This document shows, one piece after another, positions 42,707 through 52,294 of a stretch of DNA of 64,000 nt (position 1 is the stretch's first letter; each line of letters opens with the position of its first letter). This stretch comes from DASSUW01 sp963792385. GTDB lineage: Bacteria; Actinomycetota; Thermoleophilia; Solirubrobacterales; Solirubrobacteraceae. Under the pieces are notes generated by a model. That model had not been told where the DNA came from. It made no database searches and saw only the letters and a list, made by a program, of their open reading frames with translations. The translations under genes were made by a program, and so were the position numbers. Location: positions 62,001-126,000 of the forward strand of contig CAWBVZ010000004.1 of NCBI GenBank assembly GCA_963792385.1, in the 5' to 3' direction.

Positions 42707-43951
42707 ATGCCCTACGACGTCGCGGTCATCGGGCTCGGGCGGGTCGGCCTTCCGCTCGCCCTCGCGTTCGCCGACGCGGGCCTGCGCGTGCTCGGGATCG
42801 ACAAGGATGCGGACCGGCTCGAGGCGGTGCGCTCGCAGCGGATGCCGTTCAAGGAGCCCGGCACCGACGAGCTGCTCTCGCGCACGCCGCTCGACGTCTC
42901 GGCGCGCGCGACCGACGCCGCCGAGTCCGACGCGATCGTGCTCACGCTCGGCACGCCGACGTTCGCGCACATCGAGATCGACCTGGGCGAGATCCGCTCG
43001 GTGCTCGACGACCTGCTCCCGGTGCTCCGACCGGGCCAGCTGCTCGTGCTGCGCTCGACCGTCGCACCCGGCACGACCGAGTTCGTGGCGGGCTACCTGG
43101 AGAAGAAGCGCGGCTTCAACGTCGGCGAGGACCTGTTCGTCGCGCACGTGCCCGAGCGGATCGCCGCCGACCGGTTCATGGCGGAGATCGGCACGCTCCC
43201 GTGCATCGTCGGCGGCCTCGGCGAAGGCTCCGGCGAGCGGGCCGGGCGGTTGTTCGACGTGCTCGGCGCGCCGATCGTGCAGACCACGCCGGTGCAGGCC
43301 GAGCTGGCGAAGATCTGGACCAACATCCTGCGCTACACGACGTTCGCGCTCCCCAACCTGCTGATGATGGATTGCGAGCGCTACGGCGCGAACGTGTTCG
43401 ACGTGATCGACCTCGTCAACCGCGACTTCCCGCGCGGCGGCATGGCGGCGCCGGGCCTGACGGCCGGGACGTGCCTGCGCAAGGACTTCGCGTTCTCGGA
43501 GGAGAAGTCGAACGCGCCGGGGATGCTGCTCGGCGTCTCGCGCGTGCACGAGAGCGTGCCGCTGTTCCTGATCGACGGCGTCAAGCGCCGGCTCGGAGGA
43601 TCGCTGCGCGAGCGCAAGGTCGCCGTGCTCGGGCTCGCGTTCAAGCGCGACACCGATGACGAGCGCGACTCGCTGTCGCACAAGCTGCTGCGGCTGCTGG
43701 AGCGCGAGCTGGCCGACGTCGCGGTGCACGACCCGATGGTCGCCACGCCGACGGCCTCGTTCGAGCAAGCCGTGGACGGCGCCGACGTGGTCGTCGTCGC
43801 CACGAACCACAGCGCGTTCGAGCGGCCCGAGGCGCTCGCCGCGATCGGCGAGCGGGCGAAGCCGGACTGCCTCGTCGTCGACCCGTGGAACACGCTCGGT
43901 GCGGCGCAGGTGTTCGCCTACGCGAACGAGATCGCCGCGCTGCGCACGTGA
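42707..43951 (+). CDS. UDP-sugar 6-dehydrogenase (UDP-ManNAc/GlcNAc dehydrogenase family)
   Basis: A 414-residue NAD-dependent dehydrogenase that oxidises C-6 of a nucleotide sugar to a uronic acid in two steps. VAVIGLGRVGLPLALAFADA binds NAD, ELAKIWTNILRYTTFALPN contains the conserved lysine and asparagine, and the nucleophilic cysteine is in LTAGTCLRKDFAF near residue 260. The cysteine context differs from the usual GGHC-PVDP form seen in the second dehydrogenase at 62314, so the two likely use different substrates. The ATG follows the WecG-like stop by 1 nt. Confidence 0.87.
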   Translation: MPYDVAVIGLGRVGLPLALAFADAGLRVLGIDKDADRLEAVRSQRMPFKEPGTDELLSRTPLDVSARATDAAESDAIVLTLGTPTFAHIEIDLGEIRSVLDDLLPVLRPGQLLVLRSTVAPGTTEFVAGYLEKKRGFNVGEDLFVAHVPERIAADRFMAEIGTLPCIVGGLGEGSGERAGRLFDVLGAPIVQTTPVQAELAKIWTNILRYTTFALPNLLMMDCERYGANVFDVIDLVNRDFPRGGMAAPGLTAGTCLRKDFAFSEEKSNAPGMLLGVSRVHESVPLFLIDGVKRRLGGSLRERKVAVLGLAFKRDTDDERDSLSHKLLRLLERELADVAVHDPMVATPTASFEQAVDGADVVVVATNHSAFERPEALAAIGERAKPDCLVVDPWNTLGAAQVFAYANEIAALRT

Positions 43952-44907
43952 GCCGCGTCCTCGTCACCGGCGGCGCCGGCACGATCGGCGCCGCGGTCGT
44001 CCGGCGCCTGCTCGGCGATCCTGACTGGGAGGTCCGCGTCTCCGACCAGCGCGCGGCACCGGACTGGATGCGCGAGGGCAGCGAGATCCACACCGGCGAC
44101 CTGCGCGATGTCGACGAGGCGCGGCGCGCGCTCCGCGGCTGCACGCACGTGATCCACCTGGCGGCGATCGTGGGCGGGATCGCGAACTTCCACAAGCTCC
44201 CGTTCACCCTGTCCGAGGTCAACCACGCGCTCTACAACGCCGTCTTCCGAGCGGCGATCGAAGAGCGCGTCGAGCGCTTCACCTACGTGTCCTCGAGCAT
44301 GGTGTTCGAGAACGCCGAGCAGTTCCCGACGCGCGAGGACTACCTGCCGCAGTGCCCGCCGCCGCGCTCGGCCTACGGGTGGTCGAAGCTGGCCGGCGAG
44401 GTGTACTGCCGTGCCGCGCACGACGAGTTCGGACTGCCGTTCACGATCTGCCGGCCGTTCAACGCCTACGGGCCGGGCGAGATGCCGGACGCCGAGCCGG
44501 GCATCGCGCACGCGGTCCCGGACCTGCTCCGCAAGGCGCTGGTCCCGATGCGCCCGCTGCCGATCTTCGGGTCGGGCGAGCAGACGCGCACGCTGACCCA
44601 CGTCGACGACATCGCCGACGGCGTCGTCACCGCGATGGGCCATCAGGCCGCGCTGAACGAGGACTTCAACATCTCGGCGGCCGAGGAGCTCACCGTCGCC
44701 CAGATCGCGCGGCTGTGCTGGGAGGCTGCGGGGAACGACCCCAGTGATTTTGAGCTCGAGCATCAGCCGTCGTTCGAGGTCGACGTTCAGCGGCGGTGGC
44801 CTTCGGTGGAGAAGGCTGAGCGGCTGCTGGGCTGGCGTGCGCAGATCGGTGTCCGCGAGGGCATCGCGCAGACCGCCGAGTGGCTGCGCACGCAGCCCGT
44901 CACGTAG
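43948..44907 (+). CDS. NAD-dependent sugar epimerase/dehydratase (extended SDR)
   Basis: A 319-residue protein. RVLVTGGAGTIGAAVVRRLL is the NAD-binding site, TYVSSSMVFE and SAYGWSKLAGEVY hold the catalytic Ser/Tyr-x3-Lys, and RPFNAYGPGEMP is the sugar-binding element. GTG 43948 overlaps the TGA of the dehydrogenase gene, so it likely works on the uronic acid made by it, for example a 4-epimerisation. It is convergent with the secreted protein gene, with a 3-nt gap. Confidence 0.85.
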   Translation: MSRVLVTGGAGTIGAAVVRRLLGDPDWEVRVSDQRAAPDWMREGSEIHTGDLRDVDEARRALRGCTHVIHLAAIVGGIANFHKLPFTLSEVNHALYNAVFRAAIEERVERFTYVSSSMVFENAEQFPTREDYLPQCPPPRSAYGWSKLAGEVYCRAAHDEFGLPFTICRPFNAYGPGEMPDAEPGIAHAVPDLLRKALVPMRPLPIFGSGEQTRTLTHVDDIADGVVTAMGHQAALNEDFNISAAEELTVAQIARLCWEAAGNDPSDFELEHQPSFEVDVQRRWPSVEKAERLLGWRAQIGVREGIAQTAEWLRTQPVT

Positions 44908-44910
44908 GCA

Positions 44911-45699
44911 TCAACGGACGCGGACGAACGTGGCGCACTCCGTCGCGTCGTTGGCGTAGGTCTTGCCGCCCGTGCGGTAGCGGGCGTAGATCTGCCAGTT
45001 ACCGGGCCGGTCGGGCAGGAAGTTGTTGAACGACCACTCGCCGTCGCGGACGCGCACGCGCGCGATCCGGGTCGCGCGCTTGACCTTGGGCGGGTACGCC
45101 CAGAGCTCGACGCGGCCGGAGTTGACGTCCGGCTCGGTGGTGCCGGCGATGACGTAGTGCCCGTCCGGCGCGCGCGTGACCTGGAACGCGAGCTGAACGC
45201 CTTGCGGCCCGCCGTAGAGGGGAGCGATCGAGAAGACGTCGAACGGGTCGCCCTGCGCCGGCTCGATGAACCACCGGGCGTCGAGGGTCTCGTCGGCCCA
45301 CGGCGGGCGGACGAGCCTGACCGTCGCCTCCACGAACGCGGTCGCGCCGGGCGCGAGCGTCAATGTCACGTTGTCCAGCAGCGAGCCCGCCGTGGGGTAC
45401 GCGTCGTGCAAGCGCGACCAGCGACCCGCGCAGGTGCGTAGCGAAGGTCCGACTCCGCTGTCCGGGGGGCGCACCACAAGCGTGTCGCCGCCGACAACGA
45501 GCCGCGCTGACGGCGTGACGCTGACGGTCACCTCTTCGGTCGTGGCGCCCGCAGTGAGGGTCAGACGGTGTTTCACCTTCGCGGGCAGGCTGCCCGTGGA
45601 GCCGACCCGTGAGGACGTGACGGAGATCGCCGGATTGGCGAGCGCGGCCGACGGCAGCGCGAGGGCCGCCACGATGACGAGCAGGACGGAGAGGCGCAT
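44911..45699 (-). CDS. Secreted protein (hypothetical)
   Basis: A 262-residue protein with a clear Sec signal peptide (hydrophobic residues 3-20, cleavage near ALA-NP at about residue 22). The mature part is beta-rich, with alternating hydrophobic strands, and has two cysteines (RTCAGRW and TECATF). No catalytic motif is seen. It looks like one or two immunoglobulin-like or CARDB-like domains used as an extracellular binding module. The start is ATG 45699. It is unrelated in style to the glycan enzymes. Confidence 0.65.
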   Translation of the reverse strand: MRLSVLLVIVAALALPSAALANPAISVTSSRVGSTGSLPAKVKHRLTLTAGATTEEVTVSVTPSARLVVGGDTLVVRPPDSGVGPSLRTCAGRWSRLHDAYPTAGSLLDNVTLTLAPGATAFVEATVRLVRPPWADETLDARWFIEPAQGDPFDVFSIAPLYGGPQGVQLAFQVTRAPDGHYVIAGTTEPDVNSGRVELWAYPPKVKRATRIARVRVRDGEWSFNNFLPDRPGNWQIYARYRTGGKTYANDATECATFVRVR

Positions 45700-45743
45700 G
45701 GCGCAGTAGACCACAGCCCGGCGCTCCCGGTAAAGGGACGCGG

Positions 45744-46181
45744 TCAGTCGCGTTGGCCGTGCTGCGTCACGATCAGACCGCCGCCCGCGGGAGCCGACCC
45801 GATGCTCTGCAGGCGCTGGTGGAACGCTCTTCCGACGCGGAGCGCGTGGGCCTTCGCGAGCTCGGCCCGCTCGCCGGCGAACAGTTCGTCGACCGTACCG
45901 GCCCACAGCCCCAGCCACTGCTCGAAGTGACCTGCCCGCAGCGGGACCTTGGCGTGCAGCTCGGCGTGGGGACGGAACGCGCCGCCGCCATAGCTCTGCG
46001 CGCCGAGCAGGATGGTCTCCCAGAACGACGTGATCCTGGGGACGTGGGCCTCCAGATCGAGCTTGGCGACGTCCACGAAGATGAAGCCGATGATCGGGTC
46101 CTTGAGCGCCCGGCCGTAGAAGGTGCGCACCAACCGTTCGCAGTCGGCGCGGGTCTCGATGTCGCGCACACCCATGCGCAT
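45744..46181 (-). CDS. Group III truncated haemoglobin
   Basis: A 145-residue globin of the 2/2 fold. RLVRTFYGRALKDPIIGFIF is the conserved N-terminal helix, FWETILLGAQSYGG follows, and HAELHAKVPLRAGHFEQWLGLW contains the histidines of the heme pocket and the HFxxWL element of group III. It would bind O2 or NO. The start is set at ATG 46181, with ATG 46175 and GTG 46184 as alternatives. It sits between the secreted protein and a divergent membrane TPR protein and shows no link to glycan synthesis. Confidence 0.85.
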   Translation of the reverse strand: MRMGVRDIETRADCERLVRTFYGRALKDPIIGFIFVDVAKLDLEAHVPRITSFWETILLGAQSYGGGAFRPHAELHAKVPLRAGHFEQWLGLWAGTVDELFAGERAELAKAHALRVGRAFHQRLQSIGSAPAGGGLIVTQHGQRD

Positions 46182-46223
46182 CACTATGGCGTGCGGGCGC
46201 TGGCCGCCGCCGGAGCTGGGCGG

Positions 46224-46229
46224 TAGGGT
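46224..46229 (+). promoter_or_regulatory. Putative -10 element TAGGGT
   Basis: TAGGGT lies 17 nt before ATG 46247 of the TPR membrane protein. A short purine-rich stretch (GGCAGAGG) between them could act as a ribosome binding site, so this promoter would give a leader of about 10 nt. Confidence 0.35.
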
Positions 46230-46246
46230 CGGCAGAGGCACAGGCG

Positions 46247-49200
46247 ATGGCGGCCAGCGAAACACTCCCGCGCTCGGTGCGAGTGCGTCGCGCCGACCGG
46301 CGTGGCCGAGCATTGCTCGACGCGGCGCTGCTGGTAGGCGTTGCCGCGCTGCTGGTGTTCCCGGTGCTGGCGAAGCTGGCCGCCGACCGGCTCCCGCGGG
46401 GTGCGCCCGCGGCACTCGCGCCGCTGCCCCCGGGCGCTCGTCCCGCCGCCCTGCGCGACCTGCCCGTTGGTCTGCGCCCCGGCCCGAAGCCGGCAGGCGT
46501 GGACGATCTGCGGGCCGCCGCCACGGCGCTTCTGGGCGAGCGGCAGGCGGCACGGCTGCTGGCGCTGGTCCGCACGGGAACCACGGGATCCCCGCGTGCC
46601 GGCGTGTATCCCTACAGGTACGCCACGCTCGAGCCGGTGCTGGCGGGCCTGCCCGCCACGCTCACGCCGGCGCAGGTCGAGGCCGCGACGGATCTCGGCG
46701 CTCGGTTGATCCTGCTCGAGGCGAACAAGACGGGGAAGCTGTGGGCCGCCCCCGCCGCTTTTGCTCTGCTCGACCGCGCCCGGCGGGACGGAGCGTGCGC
46801 CCCGGCGCTCGACATCCTGCTGCTCGTGGCGTCGGACACCGTGCCGGTCGACCGCATCGTGGCCGAGGAGGGGGAGCGGGCGCGCCGCGCGTGCCCCGGT
46901 GACCCGACGCCGGGGTGGCTGCTGGGCCAGTACCAGTCGACGATGGCGCTGCCTGAGATCCAGAAGACCGGGTCCGCCGACCCTGAGACAGGTCTCGCGA
47001 CGTTCCGGCGGCTCGTGCGCGACCATCCGGGCGCTCCAGCGGCGTGGGCGGGTCAGGCTGACGCCTTCGTGCGGCTCGCCGCGACGACGCCGCCGAACCG
47101 CCCGTGGGTCGCACGCCACCTCTACGAGCGCGCACTCGCGGGTTACCGGCGCGCTGCCCGCCTGCGCCCGGGGGCTGAGACCGAGATGGGCGTCGCACGG
47201 GCATTGGCGGGCCTCGGGCGAGTCGACGAAGCCGTCGCGCTCCAGCGGCGCGCCGTCGCTGCGCTGCCGTCACAGCCGTTGCCGCAGGCCCAGCTCATGG
47301 TCTATCTCGAAGCCGCGCACCGGTTCGACTTGGCCGCCGACGCGGCGGAGCGACTGCTCCAGCTGACCGGCGGCGAGCCGCGCGGGCCGGGATTGTTCCC
47401 CGCGATACCGACGGCCGCGAACTTCACGCGCGACGACGCGTACGGGTTGATCTCGATCGGCGCCGGACGGTTCGCGCCCTTCGCGGTGACGTTGAACCCA
47501 CCGACTAACGACGTCGCCTCGCCCGCCACGATCGGGGACCTGTCCTTCATTCCGGAGTACCGCCCGAGCCCTGGTCTGACCACGAGCGAGCGATGGTGCG
47601 CTGACTGGTCGCGCCGGCGCGACCTCCTCCTGGCAGGCCGCGCGGCCGAGGCGGTCGCGGGTTTCCCGCCGGAGTTCCGGCCGCTGCCGGGCCACGGCGT
47701 CCAGTGCGAGTCCGCCGCTCCGTCCGTGCTGGCCGGCATCGCTCGACTCGAGCTGGGGGAGCCGATCCGCGCGACCGCGTTGACGATGACCGAGGACGAA
47801 CGCCAGAACCTCTGGCGGTGGGCGGGCAATCTGCCGAACGCCGAGCGCGCGGCGCGGAATGGGTCGGGCGCGCTCCGACCGCGTCACTGCCGCTGCTCCG
47901 GCTCGGCGAGATCGAGTTCCTGCGCGGCCGGTACGACGACGCCGCGCGCGACTTCGGAGCCGCCGCGCGGCGAGCGCGCGAGCGAGCCCGCCCCAGTCCC
48001 ACCGCCGAGAGCCGGGCGATGCTCGACCGCGGCGCCGCGCTCGCGGCCGCCGGGCGGCGCGAGGAGGCGGCGCAGGCGTTGCGGGAGGCCGACGACGTCG
48101 CCTCGCGCGCCGAGCCCGCCGTTGCGCAGAGCAACTTTTCCGACAGCGACCCCGTGCTGGCGACAACGTCGTACTACGCCCGCGTGCAGCTCGGCGAGCT
48201 CGCCCGCGACTCGGGCGCGCTGCCGGCGGCGGCTGAGGCGTACGAGGCGGCGCGCGAGCGTGTGCCCTCGCTGCTCGACAACCGGATTCAGTTCCACGTC
48301 GAGCAACTCGAGAACAACGCGGCGATCGTCGACGTCGCGCTCGGGCGAGTCGGCAGCGGGGTCGCCGCGACGCGACGCGCGCTCGCGGTAGACGAGGAGA
48401 ACCCGGCACTGCTGATGACCGCCGGCTTCGCGGCCGAGCGCGGCGGCGATCACGCCGCCGCGATCCGGCTCAACCGGGCCGCTCTGGCCGCCGACGCGTC
48501 GGCCTACCCCGCAGCGAACGATCTCGGCGTCCTGCTCGCCCGCCAGGGCCGCGACGACGCGGCGGTGGCGGCGCTGCGCCGTGCCGTCGGCGCCGAGCCG
48601 CGCTACGCGTTGGGCTGGTTCAACCTCGGCGTCGTTCTCGGCGGGATGGGACCGGCGCACCTGCTCTCCTCCCAGGGCGCGCTCGCCCGCGCGTTCGACC
48701 TCGAGCCGGCCCTGCGCGACCGCGAACGCGAGCCCACGCTCGACGCCAAGACCTACCGCACCGGGCTCGACGTGTCGCGGCCGCTGCCCCCGGAATGGAG
48801 CTTCGCGGCCTCGCAGCGCCACGCGCCGGCGAAGACCGTCGGCGTAGCGGCGTTCCTGATGCTCGCGCTGACGCTGGGCCGCACGCTGAGCGCCCGCCGC
48901 TCGGGCCGGGCGCTGGCCGAGACCTGGCTGGCACGGGTCGACCGCGCGTCCGGGCGGATGGGGTTCCTGCGCAGGCTCGCGCACCCGGCGATCGCGGTCG
49001 TCGCCACGCTGCTGGTGTTCCTGGCGCCGCTGGCCCGTGACCCGGGCGGTGGAGCGACGGCGGCGGTCGTCGGCGCACTCGGCCTGTGCGTGCTGATCGC
49101 CGTGGCGCTCCGCGCGCGCAGCCTGGCGGCACGGGACGAGCCGGGCGCCGAGCGCCAGCGCACGTGGCCGCCCGGCCTGGCCTTCGGCCTCGGCGGCGCC

Positions 49201-49494
49201 GCCGCCGGGGTCAGCTGGGCCCCGCTTCCAGTGCTCGGTGAGGGCGCAAACGCGCGCCTGCACCGCGCGGCGCCGGTCGCGCTCGCGCTCGTGGCCGTGC
49301 CGCTCGTCATCGCGACCGCCTGGTCGGACATCCCGCTCACGCGCAGCCTCGCCGCCGCGGCCCTGGTCATGGCCGCCTCGCTGCTCACCCCGGTCAAGCC
49401 CGTGGACGGCGGCGCGATCGCCGCGGCCGGCGGCGCCGCCGCCGGCTTTACCGCGATCGCGCTTGCTGCGCTGCTGGCGCTTGGGCTCGTGTGA
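46247..49494 (+). pseudogene. Large membrane protein with TPR repeats, interrupted by a frameshift
   Basis: One gene in two frames. The N-terminal part has a membrane helix (residues ~25-42), then a long extracytoplasmic region. TPR-like helix pairs are visible (YRRAARLRPGAETEMGVARA, GLGRVDEAVALQRRAV). The frame is lost near 47850-47875 and continues one base out of step with further TPR units (LGEIEFLRGRYDDAARDF, RGGDHAAAIRLNRAAL) and about seven C-terminal helices ending at 49494. A single missing base explains the change. The corrected protein would be about 1080 residues. The last helices include a KPVDGG segment reminiscent of M50 proteases, but no HExxH is present. The function is unknown. 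Confidence 0.6.
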
Positions 49495-50596
49495 AGTCGC
49501 GCAAGGCGTCGACCACGAGGTCTTGCTGCGCGTCGGTCATACCGGCGAACAAGGGCAGCGTGACGGCGCGCGTGCTGTAGGCGTCGGTCAGCGGGAGCTC
49601 CGGCGCGCCGTCCGCGTAGATCGAGAAGCGGTGCACGGGCGGGTAGTGCAGGCTGGTCTGGATGCCGCCGGCGGCGAGTGCGGCACGCAGCGCGTCGCGG
49701 TCGATGCCCGCGTCGACGACTGCCGTGAAGATGTGCATCGCGGGTGCGGCGGTCGGGACGATGCCGTCGACCTCGGCGAGCCGCTCGCGGTAGCGGCGGT
49801 CGAGCTCGCCGCGGCGCGCGTTCTCCTCGTCGAGGCGCGCCAGGCGCGCGGTGAGCAGCGCGGCGCGCGGCTCGTCGATCCGGTAGTTGAACCCGAGCGC
49901 GACGACGTCGTAGCCGGCCGCGTGGCCGCGGTGGCGATCCCACGTGAGCGTCGTCATCCCGTGCGAGCGCAGCAGGCGCATGCGCTCGGCCAGCGCGTCG
50001 TCGTCGGTCACGACCGCGCCGCCCTCCCCCACTGCGAGGTTCTTGTTGGAGAAGAACGAGAACGCTCCGGCGGCTCCGAACGTGCCGAGGTGACGGCCGT
50101 CGTGGCGCACGCCGATCGCGTGCGCGGCGTCCTCCAGCAGCGTCAGGCCGCGCGCGTCGGCAAGCTCCCGGATCGCCGCGATCTCGCCCGGATGACCGCC
50201 GTAGGCGACCACCATGATGGCCTTCGTGCGCGGCGTGATCGCGGCCTCGACGGCGGCGGCCGGCGTCCACGGCTCCTCGAGTGCGGCGATGTCGGCGAAC
50301 ACCGGCGTCGCGCCGGTGTAGGCGACCGCGTTCACGCTCGCCACGAACGTCAGCGACGGCACGATCACCTCGTCGCCCGGGCCGAGCCCGGCGGCGAGGC
50401 AGATCAGGTGAAGGGCGGCGGTTCCGTTCGCGACCGCCAGCGCGTGGCGGGCGCCGGTGTACTCGGCCAGCGCACGCTCCAGCTCCTCGGTGCGCGGACC
50501 CATGCTGAGCCAGCCGGAGCGGTAGACGTCGGCGACCACCGCGATGTCCTCCTCGGCGACAACCACATCCGCGAGCGGAACACTCCAGGCGGGCAT
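49448..50596 (-). CDS. DegT/DnrJ/EryC1/StrS sugar aminotransferase (WbpE-like)
   Basis: A 382-residue PLP-dependent enzyme. SGWLSMGPRTEELERAL, VANGTAALHLICLAAGLGPG, VPSLTFVASVNAV, LLEDAAHAIG, FFSNKNLAVGEGG with the Schiff-base lysine, and NYRIDEPRAALL are all present. The length is normal. ATG 50596 is chosen because a leaderless-type TACCCT lies 6 nt upstream; a second ATG at 50623 would lie inside the opposing promoter. It would aminate a keto nucleotide sugar, possibly the product of the Gfo/Idh enzyme at 40804. Its 3' end overlaps the TPR gene by 47 bp. Confidence 0.88.
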   Translation of the reverse strand: MPAWSVPLADVVVAEEDIAVVADVYRSGWLSMGPRTEELERALAEYTGARHALAVANGTAALHLICLAAGLGPGDEVIVPSLTFVASVNAVAYTGATPVFADIAALEEPWTPAAAVEAAITPRTKAIMVVAYGGHPGEIAAIRELADARGLTLLEDAAHAIGVRHDGRHLGTFGAAGAFSFFSNKNLAVGEGGAVVTDDDALAERMRLLRSHGMTTLTWDRHRGHAAGYDVVALGFNYRIDEPRAALLTARLARLDEENARRGELDRRYRERLAEVDGIVPTAAPAMHIFTAVVDAGIDRDALRAALAAGGIQTSLHYPPVHRFSIYADGAPELPLTDAYSTRAVTLPLFAGMTDAQQDLVVDALRDFTRAQAPAAQQARSR

Positions 50597-50602
50597 CTGG
50601 CC

Positions 50603-50618
50603 AGGGTATCGATAGCCT
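50603..50618. promoter_or_regulatory. Divergent leaderless promoters on a palindromic core
   Basis: TAGCCT (plus, 50613-50618) is 9 nt before ATG 50628, and TACCCT (minus, 50608-50603) is 6 nt before ATG 50596. Their TA ends are the ends of the palindrome TATCGATA (50607-50614), so the 16-bp segment is nearly symmetric and reads outward in both directions. Confidence 0.5.
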
Positions 50619-50627
50619 GGCAAGCCG

Positions 50628-51338
50628 ATGAGAGCGGTTGTTCTCGCCGGCGGGCTCGGAATGCGCCTGCGGCCCTACACCACGATCCTCCCGAAGCCGC
50701 TGCTCCCCATCGGCGACCGGCCGATCGTCGAGATCATCCTCCGCCAGCTCGCTGCGGCCGGGTTCAGCAAGGCCGACCTGTGCGTCGGGCACCTCGGGGA
50801 GCTGATCCGCGTGTACTTCAGCGAGGGCACGGTGCTTCCGGAGGGCCTGAAGCTGGACTGGCACTGGGAGCCGGAGGAGCCGCTCGGCACCGCCGGCGCC
50901 CTGCGCGTCGTCCCGAACCTCGAGGGCACGTTCCTGGTGATGAACGGGGACATCCTCACGACGCTCGACTACGGCGCGCTGGTCGCCCACCACCGCGCGT
51001 CCGGTGCCGGGCTGACGATCGCGGTCCAGGACAAGCGGGTCGAGATCGACCTCGGCGTGCTCGAGCTCGACGGCGACGGCCACCGCGTCGTCGGCTATCG
51101 CGAGAAGCCGTCGCTCGGCTACTGCGTGAGCATGGGCATCTACGTCTACGAGTCGCGCCTGCTCGAATATCTGCCGGATGGGCCGTGCCAGTTCCCCGAC
51201 CTCGTCCACCTGCTGCTGGAGGCGGGCGAGCACGTCGAGTCCTACCACTCCGAGGACCTCTGGTTCGACATCGGGACCGTCGGCGAGTACGAGCGCGCGA
51301 TGGCGGAGTTCGACCGCCTTGGAAGCTGGCCGGGGTGA
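50628..51338 (+). CDS. Nucleotidyltransferase (NDP-sugar pyrophosphorylase)
   Basis: A 236-residue enzyme that activates a sugar 1-phosphate with an NTP. It opens with the signature LAGGLGMRLRPYTTILPKPLLP, here from residue 6, followed by VMNGDILTTLDY with the metal-binding aspartate and YREKPSLGYCVSMGIYVY. It is short compared with RmlA/GalU enzymes and resembles the single-domain group. The nucleotide (GDP, CDP or dTDP) cannot be read from the sequence. It is the first gene before gmd and a CDP-glucose dehydratase homologue, so it probably supplies one of them. Confidence 0.85.
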   Translation: MRAVVLAGGLGMRLRPYTTILPKPLLPIGDRPIVEIILRQLAAAGFSKADLCVGHLGELIRVYFSEGTVLPEGLKLDWHWEPEEPLGTAGALRVVPNLEGTFLVMNGDILTTLDYGALVAHHRASGAGLTIAVQDKRVEIDLGVLELDGDGHRVVGYREKPSLGYCVSMGIYVYESRLLEYLPDGPCQFPDLVHLLLEAGEHVESYHSEDLWFDIGTVGEYERAMAEFDRLGSWPG

Positions 51339-52294
51339 GGCGCGCGCTGATCACGGGAATCACGGGCCAGGACGGCTCGTACCTGGCGGAACTGCTGCTC
51401 GACAAGGGCTACGAGGTGCACGGGATGGTGCGCCGCTCCTCGACCGAGCGGTTCGAGCGGATCGAGCACCTGCGCGACCGGATCACGCTGCACCAGGGCG
51501 ACCTGCTCGACCAACGGTCGCTGGTCGACGCGATGCGCGCGTGCCGGCCGGACGAGATCTACAACCTCGCCGCGATGTCGTTCGTCGCCGTGTCGTGGAT
51601 CCAGCCGACGCTGACGGCCGAGTTCACCGGCGTCGGCGTGACGCGGATGCTCGAGGCGATGCGCGAGGCCTGCCCGGAGGCGCGCTTCTACCAGGCCTCC
51701 TCGAGCGAGATGTTCGGCAAGGTGCGCCAGACGCCGCAGAACGAGGAGACGCCGTTCTACCCCCGCTCGCCGTACGGCGTGGCCAAGGCGTACGGCCACC
51801 ACATCACGGTCAACTACCGCGAATCGTACGGCCTGCACGGATGCTCCGGAATTCTGTTCAATCACGAAAGCCCTCGCCGCGGGCTCGAGTTCGTAACCCG
51901 CAAGATCACTTGGCACGCGGCCGCGATCAAGCTCGGGCTGGCGAACGAGCTGCGGCTCGGGAACCTCGACGCCAAGCGCGACTGGGGCTACGCCCTCGAC
52001 TACGTGGACGCGATGTGGCTGATGCTCCAGCAGGACCGCGCCGACGACTACGTGATCGCGACCGGAGAGACGAACAGCGTGCGCGACTGCGTGCAGATCG
52101 CGTTCGACCGCGTCGGCATCGACTGGCAGCCGTACGTCGTGATCGACGACTCGTTCAAGCGGCCGGCTGAGGTCGACCTGCTCGTGGGCGACGCGTCGAA
52201 GGCCGAGCGCGAGCTGGGCTGGAGGCCGCAGACGACCTTCGAGCAGCTGATCGAGCTGATGGTCGACGCGGACCTGAAGCTGCTCGGCGGGTGA
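51335..52294 (+). CDS. gmd: GDP-mannose 4,6-dehydratase
   Basis: A 319-residue SDR. RALITGITGQDGSYLAELLL is the characteristic Gmd N-terminus, MVRRSSTERFERIEHL the typical following block, and QASSSEMFGKVRQTPQNEET with YGVAKAYGHHITVNYRESY the catalytic region. NHESPRRGLEFVTRKIT is also diagnostic. It converts GDP-mannose to GDP-4-keto-6-deoxymannose, a precursor of GDP-rhamnose, perosamine or fucose. No GDP-fucose synthase or reductase was found in the window. The GTG start overlaps the nucleotidyltransferase TGA. Confidence 0.92.
   Translation: MRRALITGITGQDGSYLAELLLDKGYEVHGMVRRSSTERFERIEHLRDRITLHQGDLLDQRSLVDAMRACRPDEIYNLAAMSFVAVSWIQPTLTAEFTGVGVTRMLEAMREACPEARFYQASSSEMFGKVRQTPQNEETPFYPRSPYGVAKAYGHHITVNYRESYGLHGCSGILFNHESPRRGLEFVTRKITWHAAAIKLGLANELRLGNLDAKRDWGYALDYVDAMWLMLQQDRADDYVIATGETNSVRDCVQIAFDRVGIDWQPYVVIDDSFKRPAEVDLLVGDASKAERELGWRPQTTFEQLIELMVDADLKLLGG

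Noticed and set aside
49238..51334. Open frame in front of gmd
   Set aside because: It covers a TPR gene end, the aminotransferase and the nucleotidyltransferase in non-coding frames; gmd starts at 51335.
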